Shown here: one piece after another, positions 11,211 through 22,903 of the stretch
Numbering within the stretch: position 1 is the stretch's first letter
How the letters are laid out: every line of letters starts with the position of its first letter
NCBI GenBank assembly: GCA_027924585.1
Contig: BSBM01000964.1
Span: 1,433,501-1,497,500 of the forward strand
Reading direction: 5' to 3'
Length of the DNA stretch: 64,000 bases
From: Larix kaempferi
Lineage: Eukaryota; Streptophyta; Pinopsida; Pinales; Pinaceae
Notes under the pieces: model-generated
What the model saw: only the letters and a program-made list of their open reading frames with translations
Database searches by the model: none
Told to the model about the DNA's origin: nothing
Position numbers and translations under genes: made by a program

Positions 11211-12658
11211 ATGTATAAATGTTTCTTTAAATTGAAGTGATGGTAAGCAATCATATATGTAAGAACATGCAATCACATTGCTCCTGAATAGAAGTAGATT
11301 GGTCATTCTTGCCTTCTTTGTTACTCCAACTCGATATTCGATGTCTTGTTCATCATGTGCATGTGTGTTCCTCCACCTTATTGCACTTTTCCCTTAAACA
11401 ATGAGTGAAAAAATCTAGAACAAGAATCCTTAATATGGACATACTAAAAATATACACTTTATTCTATAAACATTCAATATAGGTGCTTTGAAATTAATTC
11501 ATTAACAACAAAATCTCTCAAACATAGGCATATTATCTTGAAGAAAGTTCAAGTATGTTGGTCATTGAGTTATCAAAAGTTTTATCACTTGAAACATACA
11601 AAAGCCAAATGGCTTGATTGGTGACTTTTCACACTAGAGTTTTTCTTCCATGTACTTTCATTATACTCCTAAAAATCTGCACAAAATGTGACTGAGGACA
11701 TTCCATTAATTCTACTTCCATTAAGAAAAAATTAAAATATTTATGTATTAAGTCAACACTGCCACCAATCCCATATCATTAAACATTCAAATGTGGGAAT
11801 TCTTGAAATTCATGGCACAATACTTATGAGATTTCTAGTGGTGGTTTATGGCAATGTATTGCTACAACCTCTACAAAGCCTTTGCATTTAACTCGAGGTC
11901 ATGGAGAAAGTAAAAGGAGGTATGAGAAAAAAACTTTGCCATTCCATCCCTTATCCTTTAAAACCATAAAACCAACTTTGATTGCCAAGGCATGCTCTTT
12001 GTTTAATCTATTCAGTGTACGACCTCTTGACATGGAAGTGATTCAAAAGAAAACAAAAGTATTTTTAAAGGCTATTCCTTTGAACTTATCTTCATAAAAA
12101 AAATTCAATTCAAACAGTATGAGAGCAAGCAATTTCTCTAATCATAACCGTGACCAGAAAGGCTGTGACGACCACCATCAATAGGAAGCAACCCATTGAA
12201 GGGGTCAAATTTGTTTCTTATAAAGGCTCATTATCCAAAACTAGTTTAAATTATGCAAATGAGGCAAATGAGATATTTGAATGAAACGAATCAAACATAT
12301 TTATTGGAGTCATTAATCATTAGGGGAGTTGATATAATCCAAATCTAGCCTTTGAAAGTATGAAAAGTGGTTTTTACTCACGAGGCCATCTTGGGTGAAA
12401 TCATGCTTCCTAACAAAATGAGGGTTTCATGTGTAGAGAATGTATTGGACATATTTTTAAGGTAGGCTAATCATTATGGAGCTAACATAATTGAATTTTG
12501 GTTTGTAGGAATATGAAAACCTCTTGGGACCCACTTTAGGCCAAACTATGCATGTTAGGAAAATGACATATTGGAAGGAAATAACTAGCTAAGGATGTCT
12601 TTTAAGCTTAATGATCATCAAGAAGATACAATATCCAATTATGACCTCCATAAGTATG
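11211..12658. other. intergenic stretch
   Basis: No recognisable gene or element. It directly borders the solo LTR at 12659, so it belongs to the old pre-insertion locus that continues at 24257. Confidence 0.5.
12654..12658. repeat. target-site duplication of the solo LTR, left (gtatg)
   Basis: gtatg at 12654-12658 recurs at 24252-24256, just outside TGTAA...TTACA termini. Confidence 0.75.
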
Positions 12659-13592
12659 TGTAATGTCTCCAATGGCAGTATAAATTTTAATTTAATTAAA
12701 CATAGATTTTATGACTAAGCAACATATAATCAACTTGTAACCATAACTACATATAAACAACATATAAGCATTTTGCAATAGCATCAAATAACTTATAATT
12801 TTAAAAAACTTCTTGGTGATTCACACAACATAAATTAACATCATAAATCATGTTGCAATAACATCATATGAGAAGTTATAACAGCATATGACAATTTAAC
12901 ATCACAAGAAAAATACCTTTATTTAAGAATGGTGACGAAGTCCAAACTAAGCAAGCTTCCCTCTTCTCCTCGAGTTGCTTCCATCTTCATTGCCCAAAGC
13001 AGAACCACGGTTTTACCTCCCAGCCAACTAGGGGCCTAGCCGGCTCCCTAGCCCCAGGAAGCCATTGAACGGTCCCATCCAAATGGCCTCCTGGCCCTCT
13101 GTGCCCGAGACCCCAGAGAACAGAACAGTGATGTACTAGTAGGCTATGTATCAACTCTTCTAAGAGTTCTCAAACTCTTCCAACTCTTCCAAACTTCTCA
13201 TACCCCAAACTATCCAAAACTCTCATTCCTCAAAACAAACCATATCCTCCAAGAGAAAAAGAACCTCTCCTCTTCCAATCTCAAGTCTCCTATTTATATC
13301 AAAACTCCTTATCATCCTCCTCATCCATCAATAAATTCCAAAAATAATAATCAACAATCAATAAATTCATTTTCTAAAAAAAATAGAAATTTGATTTAAA
13401 TTAATAAATATTAATACACATGGTTGCAAAGTCTCACTTGTCATGCTTCTACATTAAATGCAACTATGACAACTCTTTTCTAAAAAAATTGTGCAATCCT
13501 ATCTATTCTTTATTTATATTATCCTCTCATACATAAGTCAACTAAGATATTTTCATATACTATATTATACTATGACATAAGTTATATTATTT
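12659..13592 (-). mobile_element. solo LTR, first part (interrupted by the gypsy element)
   Basis: Starts TGTAATGTCTCC at 12659. Its other end is GGGGCGTTACA, ending at 24251. Both ends carry the TGTAA/TTACA termini used by gypsy LTRs in this window, and a 5-bp duplication gtatg flanks the whole. Removing the gypsy insertion leaves about 2.28 kb with no internal domain and no second LTR, so it is read as a solo LTR. Minus orientation is preferred because the minus strand then ends in ggagacattaca, like the gypsy LTR end ggggacgttaca. A GC-rich patch lies at about 13000-13110. Confidence 0.7.
13588..13592. repeat. target-site duplication of the gypsy element, left (tattt)
   Basis: tattt at 13588-13592 is repeated at 22899-22903, directly outside the two LTRs. 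Confidence 0.85.
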
Positions 13593-15214
13593 TGTAATGT
13601 CCCCATTTTGACCCCCTTTGTATTAAATTGTAAATGATGTAAATATTGTAATTTAATCATGGTGAGGAGCTCAAGGCCAAGGCCCCACCATTGATTTAGC
13701 GTTTTATGTATCGGAAATTAAAGAAATAGATGCCTATGGTTCTTGTGCTAGATGGGCACAATGTAAATAAGACATCATGTAAATACGAATTTTAATGAAA
13801 ATACCCACAACTAGCTATGCAATGCAACAAAGAGATGGGGCATGATTCTACAAGGAAAAGGGAGGGAAATTATTCAAACCCTGGAGCCAATGGTGTTAAT
13901 ACATGTGTCAATGAGAAAACCCATAAACCACCAACTACCCATTTTGGGTTGGGGACCCAATCATTTAATTCTTCCAGAAATTGGTTGAGGTAGTTAATGC
14001 CTTGGGAATGAAGAGGTATGGTAGCCAATTTCGTGCATGGGCAAGCCATCAACCTAGAAATTCGTGTTTTTGCTTCTTGGGCAAGAAAACACCCACGAAA
14101 TGGTGCCCAAAGCCATTCTGAACAGTCAGTCTTTCCTCTCTCACGCAGTCTGAACTACTGGGTCTTTTCCCATCACATTTTTCACCATTTTTCCTGCATT
14201 ATCCATGCCTGGGAGTTCGTTTTTGCATATACAGTAACTGAGAGAGAAGGGCCACGATTTGGGGACTGTTATGGAGGCCGTTTATGCCCCAGAATGTCCA
14301 TGGACGTTTTTCTAAAAACGGATTTGGCTTCCTAGGGTTGTTCCCCATCTTCTAGTTTCATTTTTGGGTTTCCCACGTTTTTCTGAAGCTAATGAAAACC
14401 CCATCTTTGGGCATCTCACTGTAAAAACGTTTCTTCATGCCCAACACTTAGACTTCTGTTGTTATGTGCATCCCTGTTTTGATTTGAACCTATGAGCAAG
14501 AAACTTGGAGTGGTAGTGGACAGAATTGGCTTTATAAACCTAGTGGGGGGAGATAACCTCTCAAGAAGATCAAGAGGGCTTTGGCTACTCTTCTATGCAC
14601 ACCCTGAGAGCACTAGATGGGGAAGGTATGGCTTGAGGGACTGTACAGCAGTGAAAAGAATACTTCCTTGTGCTTGGTGTGTAGGTATTGTGGGTGCCAA
14701 GCTAGATAGATCTTGTAAGGTTACTCCTGGCTCTGTGCTTGAGCTCACTAGCTTAGCCACTCTCCCTTTCCATTTCCTAGCAGCCTAATAAACCCAATTG
14801 TATATTGGCTTGGCTCATCTTGGTGTATGCTTGGCTATATGTGAGTCTGTTGTTCCCTGATTCCTTGTAGAGATCATGCCCAGCTCGGGGGTGGCAGTTG
14901 CATCAAGAAGTTGATAAGCACAACTGGCCTATGATTGGGTGGAACGTTGCAGATGCATAGCTGGTTGCTTGGGACTACTTTGTTAAGATAAGTATTCTCT
15001 TGTGTTAACTTTGCAATTATTATTTGATGAATATCTTGAATGTATGATGGATGTGTTATTGAAATTAATTCCGCTGTGTTTTTTCTTATAATTATACATC
15101 CCATATCTCTTTTATATTATGTGAATGCTTAGTACAAAGTTCATGGGGCTATTTTCCTGGTTTTTAGCACCATGTCCTCTCCATCATGTTGGTATGATGG
15201 GAGGGGACGTTACA
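13593..15214 (+). repeat. 5' LTR of gypsy element (1622 bp)
   Basis: Begins TGTAATGTCCCCATTTTGAC and ends ggggacgttaca. It pairs over its whole length with 21277-22898. Long open frames inside it (for example 14018-14335 and 14492-14788) recur in both LTRs and have no protein likeness, so they are not annotated as genes. Confidence 0.95.
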
Positions 15215-15217
15215 TTT

Positions 15218-15229
15218 TGGTATCAGAGC
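15218..15229 (+). promoter_or_regulatory. primer binding site, initiator-Met tRNA
   Basis: TGGTATCAGAGC, four bases after the LTR end, is the complement of the 3' end of plant initiator-methionine tRNA, the usual primer for plant LTR elements. Confidence 0.95.
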
Positions 15230-15484
15230 TGTTGGTTGCAGCATTGGACCTCTATGGGCCAAATCCAATCACAGCCACATGGGAAGGTCCCTTCCTGATC
15301 ACCACAGGTCTCAGTATTGGGCCTAAACAGGCTAAGTTGGATAGATTACAGAGGTAAGATCACCTCTTGCTGAGCAGTAGTCATCACTAAAAGAAGGGAA
15401 GATTTCAAAAATTTTCTTAAGAGTTTTTGGAAATTTTTGTTTAAGTCTGTTTCGGGAAGAGTTCAGGAAATCGTTCCGAAATTT

Positions 15485-16252
15485 GCGGAAGAGTTCCACG
15501 AACCGCCCCGAAACTGCGGAAGGAATTCTCTTCCGAAATTGTGGAAGGTATTCTCTTCCGAAACTGCGGAAGGATTCCGTGAGTTGTCCCGCAACGCGGA
15601 AGAATTCGGCGAACTACTCCGAAACAACGGAAAAATTTTCTAAGTGTTCGGCGTCGAAAGAAAATTTTCGGAAGGAATTCTCTTCCGAAATTGCGGAAGG
15701 AATTCTCTTCCGAAACTGCGGAAGGATTCCGCAAGTCGTCCCGCAATCGCAGAAGAGTTTCGTGAATCCTTCCGCAACTGCGGAAGACTTCGGCGAATCG
15801 TTCCGCAACTGCGGAAGACTTCGGCGAATCGTTCCACAATTGCGGAAGAGTTCGGCCAATCGTCCCGCAACTGCAGAAGACTTCAGCGAATCACCCCGTA
15901 ACTACGGAAGACTTCGGCAAACCACCCCGAAACCGTGGAAGGAATTCTCTTCCGAAACTGTGGAAAGAATTTCCCAATGTACTCCGAAACTACGGAAGCA
16001 TTCCGCGAATGGCTCCGCAACTGCGGAAGCATTCGCCGAATCGCTCCGCAACTGCGGAAGCATTCCGCGAATAGCTCCGCAACTGCAGAAGAATTCCGCG
16101 AATGGCTCCGCAACTGCGGAAGCATTCCGCGAATGGCTCCGCAACTGCGGAAGCATTCACCAAATCGCTCCACAACTGCGGAAGCATTCGGCGAATTGAT
16201 CCGCAATTGCGGAAGCGTTCGGCGAACTGCCCCGCAACAGCGGCAAGATTTG
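15485..16252 (+). repeat. palindromic tandem array (31-bp and 25-bp units) in the gypsy leader
   Basis: About 26 units start with g(c/t)ggaag or a close variant. Starts at 16023, 16054, 16085, 16116, 16147, 16178, 16209 and 16240 are exactly 31 apart. Other stretches use a 25-bp form (15516, 15541, 15566; 15668, 15693, 15718; 15935, 15960). Unit junctions read (c/t)TCCGCAACTGCGGAAG, an inverted repeat with arms TCCGCA/TGCGGA. The array is GC- and CpG-rich, unlike the AT-rich surroundings. Because 31 is not a multiple of 3 the repeats leave open frames in several frames on both strands (for example 15483-16199), which are not taken as genes. It lies between the primer site and gag, so it would be part of the genomic RNA leader. 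Confidence 0.95.
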
Positions 16253-16291
16253 TTAAAAAAAAAAAAAAAACGAGGGCGCTGCTCTTGACCC

Positions 16292-16335
16292 GCCCTGCAG
16301 TGGCGCAGGGAATCCACAAGGGGGCAAGCCCCCTT
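16292..16335 (+). other. two GC-rich hairpins in the gypsy leader
   Basis: CCCTGC (16293-16298) pairs with GCAGGG (16305-16310). AAGGGGGC (16318-16325) pairs with GCCCCCTT (16328-16335). They follow a run of A (about 16256-16270) and the tandem array and precede gag by about 240 bases. A role in RNA dimerisation, packaging or translation control is only a guess. Confidence 0.7.
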
Positions 16336-16577
16336 GACCCCCTTTTGTTTTCCCCCCTCATATGTCGTTGATTGTGAGAAAATTCGATGATTCGACAAAT
16401 TGTCAACATAATATTTTCCCACATGCATGAAGTAATTTATGAATTTCTGAGAATATAATGCAGCTAACAATTGTGTTGATGAACACATTTCGCAGAATCA
16501 CAGTTACATCAGGGTAGCACTTTAGATAGTACAGTTGGAAAGTTTTGGATCTTGGTTGGGCCAAGAAAATCAACATC

Positions 16578-17870
16578 ATGGATGATGTACAGGATCCCTA
16601 TGAGCCTGAGATAGATGCCATGGGGGAGAACATACATGTTGAAAATGCTGAAACAGAATCTAATGGGAGAAGAAATCAAGAGACTCCTCTAGGTATTGCA
16701 GCCACCATGAGAAGCCTAAGGGTGGAGTTACAAAGCTGTAGGGAAGATAATGAAAGGATGATTAAAGCTCGGGAATAACAAAATCAGTTGAATGCAGCCA
16801 TGCTATAGAGTTTGACAGACATCCAAAGGCAAATAAACTCTGGACATCAGACATCAAATCTAGAAAGGGGTGGGAGTAGTTCTAGAAGGAATTCCCATAA
16901 GAGGGCCAGTAGCTCAAGAAGAGTTTCTACAGACAGAACATATACTCCGGAAATCTCTTTTAATGAATCATCCAACTCTGAAGAATCCATTGAGGGTTCA
17001 AGCTCTTCATCTCGCGGAAGTAAGAGGAAGAAGCACTACAAGAACAATTCACATGGGGAATTTAAGAAGGCAAAACCTCCTACATTTGATGGAGAGGTAA
17101 AGTCCGGTCAAGAAGCTGAAGCTTGGCTTCTTGGGATGAGAAAGTATTTCCAAGTCTAAGACTACTCGGGAAATATGAAGGCAAGGGTTGCCATCTTCAA
17201 CTTGAATGGAAGAGCATCTATATGGTGGGAACACATCAGGCAAGTGAAGAAGATCAACGAAAGGAAGATTGTGTGGAAGCAGTTCAAGAAATACTTTAAG
17301 CAGAAGTACCTCTCTGATAGGTACTATGATGATAAGATCAAAGAGTTCCATGAGCTGAGATTGGGACAATTGACCATGGAAGAATATGCAAACAAGTTCT
17401 TGGAGCTGCTGAGGTATGTCAAGTACATACGAGATGATAAGGTGAAAATTCAGCATTTCCTGAGTGGACTACCCCAGTCATATAAAGACAGAATTGAGTT
17501 CAATGAACCTTGAACTCTAGAGGAGGCCATAAGAAAGGCCAAGTATTGCTTTGATCAAAACAGAAGCAAACCAGAATTCCATAAAGCATGGAAGGATAAG
17601 AAAAATGAAAAGTTTGATCAAAGGAAGAAGGGGTTCAAGCCTCCTCAATTCCGGAATCAACAAAGGAAACCATCACAGGTTGTGACTAAGCCAACTAGGA
17701 TGATGGGAGACAAGCCAAGAGATCCAAAGGAACCAAGAGAACCACTTCAATGTTGGGGTTGTGGGGGAGACCACATGCTTAGGAACTGTCCACATCGGAA
17801 TGGGAATCCAAATCAAGTTCACAACATCCAGGGAGCTGGAACTGTGGGTCAAGTGGCGAGGACAATCCCT
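16578..17870 (+). pseudogene. gypsy gag (capsid and zinc knuckle), with four in-frame stops
   Basis: Structural protein that forms the virus-like particle and binds element RNA. The start is placed at ATG 16578 (MDDVQDPYEPE), because the frame upstream opens only with a TTG. The retrotransposon gag core lies at about 17050-17570, with KPPTFDGEVKSGQEAEAWL, WWEHIRQVKK, FKQKYLSDRYYDDK and EYANKFLELLRYVKY. A serine/arginine-rich stretch lies before it. The zinc knuckle at about 17751 reads [13 protein letters not shown], spaced C-x2-C-x3-H-x4-C, one residue shorter than the usual C-x2-C-x4-H-x4-C. In-frame stops are at 16776, 16806, 17157 and 17511, with no frameshift between them. Gag and pol share one frame. 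Confidence 0.92.
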
Positions 17871-20800
17871 AGAATCTATGCAGCACTAGACGACCGCCAA
17901 GCAGATCATCAGTCAACTGTGGTTGAAGTTGAAGGTAAGATTGCTAAGCAATCTGTTTCTCTTTTGATTGATCCTGGATCTACTTACAGTTATGTCACTC
18001 CTAGAATTGTTGAGATTTGTGCTTTCAAGAAATTAAAGCATAGTAAATCATGGTTAGTTCAACTAGCCACTGGAACCAAGAGAAAAGTTAGTGAAATAGT
18101 AGAGAAATGTCCACTAGAGATGGATGGGCTATTCACTCATACAGATCTGAATATTTTGCCACTAGGTTCCTATGATATTCTCATTGGAATGGATTGGTTA
18201 GAAGCACACAAGGTTAAACTTGACTGCTACAATAAGACATTTGAATGCATGGACGAAGAAGGAAACCCGAGGGTTGTAAAAGGCATTCCAAAGGTAACTT
18301 CTGTTAGACAGGTTTCAGCCATGCAGTTGAAGAAGTTCTGTAGGAAGGGATGTCAATTGTATGCAGCCCACATTTTAGAGGCAACAGAGAATGAAACTCT
18401 GAAATTGGAGGACTATCAGGTATTGCAAGAATTCAGGGATGTTTTTCTTAATGAGATTCCGGGACTCCCTCCAAAGAGAGACATTGACTTTACAATTGAA
18501 CTTGTGCCAGGAGCGTCACCAGTGTCTAAGACACCCTACAGGATGAGTACACCGGAATTGCTAGAATTAAAAATGCAATTACAAGAGTTGCTGGAAAAGA
18601 AATATATTAGGCCAAGTGTATCCTCGTGGGGAGCACCTGTGCTATTTGTGAAAAAGAAAGATGGAACACTCAGATTATGTATTGACTACAGGCAGTTGAA
18701 CAAAGTCACTGTGAAGAACAAATACCCATTGCCCTGAATTGATGACCTTTTTGACCAAATGAGAGGAGCAAAGGTATTTTCAAAGATTGACTTGAGGTAG
18801 GGTTACCATCAGGTAAGAATCAAAGAAGAAGATATTCATAAGACAGCCTTTAGAATGAGGTATAGACACTATGAGTTTGTAGTGGTACCATTCGGTCTCA
18901 CAAATGCACCAGCTACATTCATGTGTCTCATGAATAATGTTTTTAGCAAGTATTTGGACAAGTTTGTTCTTGTATTCCTAGACGACATTCTCATCTATTC
19001 TAATAATGAAGAAGAACATGAAGAACATTTGAGAATGACAATGCAATTACTAAGGGAGTATAAGTTGTATGCAAAGTTGAGCAAATGTGACTTTTATAAA
19101 GATAGAATTCATTATTTGGGTCACATCATCTCCGACGAAGGAATATATGTAGACCCTGAGAAGATTGAAACCATTATGAATTGGCCAACTCCAAGGAATG
19201 TGACTGATGTGAGATCTTTTATGGACCTTGCTGGTTACTATAGGAGGTTTATCGAAGGATTCTCCAAGGTTGCAAACCCGATCACTTCTTTGCAAAAGAG
19301 GGGGATAAAGTTTGAATGGTCACCAAGATGTGAGGAAAGTTTTCAACGGTTGAAGAATCTTCTTACAAGTGCACCAATTTTAAAAATTGCAGACCCAGAA
19401 AAAGACTTTGTGGTATGTACCGATGCATGCAATCAAGGACTTGGAGGAGTTCTTATGCAAGACAACCATGTGATATGCTATGAGTCAAGGAAGTTGAAGG
19501 ATCATGAGAAGAACTATGCTACTCGTGATATAGAACTTGCAGCCATAGTGCATGCCTTAAAGATGTAGAGGCATTACTTAATGGGAAGAAAATTTGAGTT
19601 AAGGACAGACCATTGTGGTCTGAAATACTTGTTTGATCAGCCAACTTTAAATGCTCGTCAAGCTAGATGGTTGGAATTTTTGTGTGAATTTGATTTTGAA
19701 ATCAAACACATAAAAGAGAAAGAAAACAAGGTGGCTGATGCACTCAGCAGAAAGGTACGTGAAATGCATGTGGCAGCGCTCAGTACTTGCCAACCAGATT
19801 TGAGGCAGCAGATTGTGAACCATATGGTTGAGGATGAAGTGTATGTGCAGATAAAGGACAAATTGCAGCAGCAAAACCTTGAAAAGAAGTATGAAGGCTA
19901 TCATTTGGAAGAAGGCGGACTTCTTACTTATAAGAATAGAGTCTATATTCCAAATGCGGCAGATTTGAGGAGGATTGTTATGGATGAAATCCATAAAGCT
20001 CCATACTCTGGTCACCCAGGATATCAGAAAAAAATTGCTACAGCAAGAAAATACTATTTCTGGCCAGGCATTAAGAAGGACATCGCTGAATACATTTCTA
20101 AGTGCACGGAATGTCAGCAGGTGAAGAGTGAACACCAACATCCAACAGGTTTATTGCTCCCAGTGCCAATTCCAGAATGGAAATGGGAGGTAATATCCAT
20201 GGACTTTATTACAGGATTGCCAATGACTGTGAGACAACATGATTCCATCATGGTTGTGGTGGACAAGTTAACAAAGGCATCACATTTTATACCGGTTAAG
20301 TCCACACATAAAGCCGATGCCATTGCAAATATTTTCATGAAGGAAATTTTCAGATTACATGGGTTGCCTAAGGCAATAATCTCTGACAGGGATACCAAGT
20401 TCACTTCCAATTTTTGGAAAGGTCTCTTTGCATATTTGGGTACACAGCTAAGCTTTAGTACCGCATACCATCCTCAAACAGATGGGCAAACAGAAAGAGT
20501 AAATCGGGTGCTTGAAGACATGCTCCGCATGTATGTAATGGACAAACCATCCAAGTGGGAGGATTATCTACACTTGGTAGAATTTGCATATAACAATGGG
20601 CAGCAAGCATCATTGGGAATGAGTCCTTATGAGGCTTTGTACGGCAGAAGGTGTAGGACACCAGTGACTTGGGACAATCCAGTGAACAGAATTGTACTTG
20701 GGCCAGAATTGCTTAAGGAAATGGAACAAGAGGTGGCAAAGATCAAACATAATTTAAAAACAGCCCAGGATAGACAGAAAAGCTATGCAGATAAGCATAG

Positions 20801-21248
20801 GATCCATAGGGAATTCAATGTTGGGGATCATGTGTATCTTAGAGTGAGATCAAGGAAGAGTTCCTTGAAGCTTGGGAGTTGTGACAAGCTATCACCTAGA
20901 TATTGTGGGCCATTTGAAGTGCTTGAAAGAATAGGACCAGTTGCATATAGACTTGCATTTCCTGCTAGCACTAAAGCTGATAATGTTTTTCATGTCTCTT
21001 TGCTTAAGAAATATGTACATGATCCTAACCATGTGATTAATTGGGATGTGATCCAGGTGGAACCCGAGGGAGAATTCCAAACCGATCCATTGCGCATCCT
21101 AGACAAGAAGGTAACATTGCTCCGGAATCGAGCCATCGGACAGGTAAAGGTGCAATGGAAGCACTACGATCCCGATGAGGCTACATGGGAGATGGAGGAT
21201 GCCATGAGGGTGGCATATCCATTTTTGTTCAATTTTGATGAGCACTGA
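17871..21248 (+). pseudogene. gypsy pol (protease, RT, RNase H, integrase, chromodomain-like), three in-frame stops
   Basis: Same frame as gag. The aspartic protease site at 17967 reads [10 protein letters not shown]; the expected D-S/T-G is D-P-G, so it is probably inactive. RT runs about 18540-19050, with [33 protein letters not shown] and the catalytic FLDDILIYS at 18978. RNase H follows ([12 protein letters not shown] near 19419, RTDHCGLKYL, ADALSRK near 19735). Integrase has an H-H-C-C zinc site (HKAPYSGH...CTECQQ, about 19990-20120) and a core with D at 20202, D at 20385 and E at 20493, the last two 35 residues apart. The C-terminus (GPFEVLERIGPVAYRL, VQWKHYDPDEATWEMEDA) resembles a chromodomain, which may guide insertion to heterochromatin. 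In-frame stops lie at 18735, 18798 and 19566; each can come from one C-to-T or G-to-A change. Confidence 0.95.
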
Positions 21249-21263
21249 GGATAGTGCTAATGC

Positions 21264-21276
21264 AAGGGGAGGGGAA
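21264..21276 (+). promoter_or_regulatory. polypurine tract of gypsy element
   Basis: aaggggaggggaa directly before the 3' LTR start at 21277; it primes plus-strand DNA synthesis. Confidence 0.9.
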
Positions 21277-22898
21277 TGTAATGTCCCCATTTTGACCTCC
21301 TTTGTATTAAATCGTAAATGATGTAAATATTGTAATTTAATCATGGTGAGGAGCTCAAGGCCAAGGCCCCACCATTGATTTAGCGTTTTATGTATCGGCA
21401 ATTAAAGAAATAGATGCCTATGGTTCTTGTGCCAGATGAGCACAATGTAAATAAGACATCATGTAAATACGAATTTTAATGAAAATACCCACAACTAGCT
21501 ATGCAATGCAACAAAGAGATGGGGCATGATTCTACAAGGAAAAGGGAGGGAAATTATTCAAACCCTGGAGCCAATGGTGTTAATACATGTGTCAATGAGA
21601 AAACCCATAAACCACCAACTACCCATTTTGGGTTGGGGACCCAATCATTTAATTCTTCCATAAATTGGTTGAGGTAGTTAATGCCTTGGGAATGAAGAGG
21701 TATGGCAGCCAATTTCGTGCATGGGCAAGCCATCAACCTAGAAATTCGTGTTTTTGCTTCTTGGGCAAGAAAACACCCACGAAATGGTGCCCATAGCCAT
21801 TCTGAACAGTCAGTCTTTCCTCTCTCACGCAGTCTGAACTACTGGGTCTTTACCCATCACGTTTTTCACCATTTTTCCTGCATTATCCATGCCTGGGAGT
21901 TCGTTTTTGCATATACAGTAGCTGGGAGAGAAGGGCCACGATTTGGGGACTGTTATGGAGGCTGTTTATGCCCCAGAATGTCCATGGACGTTTTTCTAGA
22001 AACGGATTTGGCTTCCCAGGGTTGTTCCCCATCTTCTAGTTTCGTTTTTGGGTTTCCCACGTTTTTCTAAAGCTAATGAAAACCCCATCTTTGGGCATCT
22101 CACTGTAAAAACGTTTCTTCATGCCCAGCACTTAGACTTCTGTTGTTATGTGCATCCCTGTTTTGATTTGAACCTGTGAGCAAGAAACTTGGAGTGGTAG
22201 TGGACAGAATTGGCTTGATAAACCTAGTGGGGGGAGATAACCTCTCAAGAAGATCAAGAGGGCTTTGGCTACTCTTCTATGCACACCCTGAGAGCACTAG
22301 ATGGGGAAGGTATGGCTTGAAGGACTGTACAGCAGTGAAAAGAATACTTCCTTGTGCTGGGTGTGTAGGTATTGTGGGTGCCAAGCTAGATAGATCTTGT
22401 AAGGTTACCCCTGGCTCTGTGCTTGAGCTCACTAGCTTAGCCACTCTTCCTTTCCATTTCCTAGCAGCCCGATAAACCCAATTGTAGATTGGCTTGGCTC
22501 ATCTTGGTGTATGCTTGGCTATGTGTGAGTCTGATGTTCCCCGATTCCTTGTAGAGATCATGCTCAGCTCGGGGGTGGCAGTTGCATCAAGAGGTTGATA
22601 AGCACAACTGGCCTATGGTTGGGTGGAACGTTGCAGATGCATAGCTGGTTGCTTGGGACTACTTTGTTAAGATAAGTATTCTCTTGTGTTAACTTTGCAA
22701 TTATTATTTGATAAATATCTTGAATGTATGATGGATGTGTTATTGAAATTAATTCCGTTGTGTTTTCTCTTATAATTATACATCCCATATCTCTTTTATA
22801 TTATGTGAATGCTTAGTACAAAGTTCATGGGGCTAGTTGCCCGGTTTTTAGCACCACGTCCTCTCCATCATGCTGGTATGATGGGAGGGGATGTTACA
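21277..22898 (+). repeat. 3' LTR of gypsy element (1622 bp)
   Basis: Same length and termini as the 5' LTR (TGTAATGTCC...gggatgttaca). No indel was seen between the two; differences are scattered substitutions such as gaccccc/gacctcc and tcctaggg/tcccaggg. Confidence 0.95.
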
Positions 22899-22903
22899 TA
22901 TTT
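22899..22903. repeat. target-site duplication of the gypsy element, right (tattt)
   Basis: Matches 13588-13592. Confidence 0.85.

Larger units (their letters stand above)
13593..22898 (+). mobile_element. complete Ty3/gypsy LTR retrotransposon (chromovirus type)
   Basis: Full structure in order: 5-bp target duplication tattt, 5' LTR (13593-15214), primer site for initiator-Met tRNA (15218-15229), leader with a palindromic tandem array, gag, protease, reverse transcriptase, RNase H, integrase with C-terminal chromodomain-like segment, purine tract, 3' LTR (21277-22898), target duplication. Integrase after RNase H defines Ty3/gypsy, and the C-terminal segment suggests a chromovirus (Tekay/Del-like is a guess). 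The two LTRs have equal length. About 45 substitutions between them by eye (near 2.8 percent), mostly transitions, imply a moderately recent insertion. Seven in-frame stops make this copy non-autonomous. It sits inside an older solo LTR. Confidence 0.95.

Noticed and set aside
14018-14788. Protein-coding genes inside the gypsy LTR
   Set aside because: The same frames occur in both LTRs as part of the repeat, are short, and resemble no known protein.
15483-16199. 238-residue protein (and other long frames on both strands) across the tandem array
   Set aside because: Open frames exist in several frames on both strands because the GC-rich repeat lacks stop codons; no start context or known domain.
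15485-16252. CRISPR-like array
   Set aside because: Regular spacing is due to tandem units with no unique spacers, inside a plant retrotransposon leader and with no cas genes.
16776-17159. Recoding signal in gypsy gag
   Set aside because: Several stops are scattered through gag and pol with no consistent context, so decay is the simpler reading.
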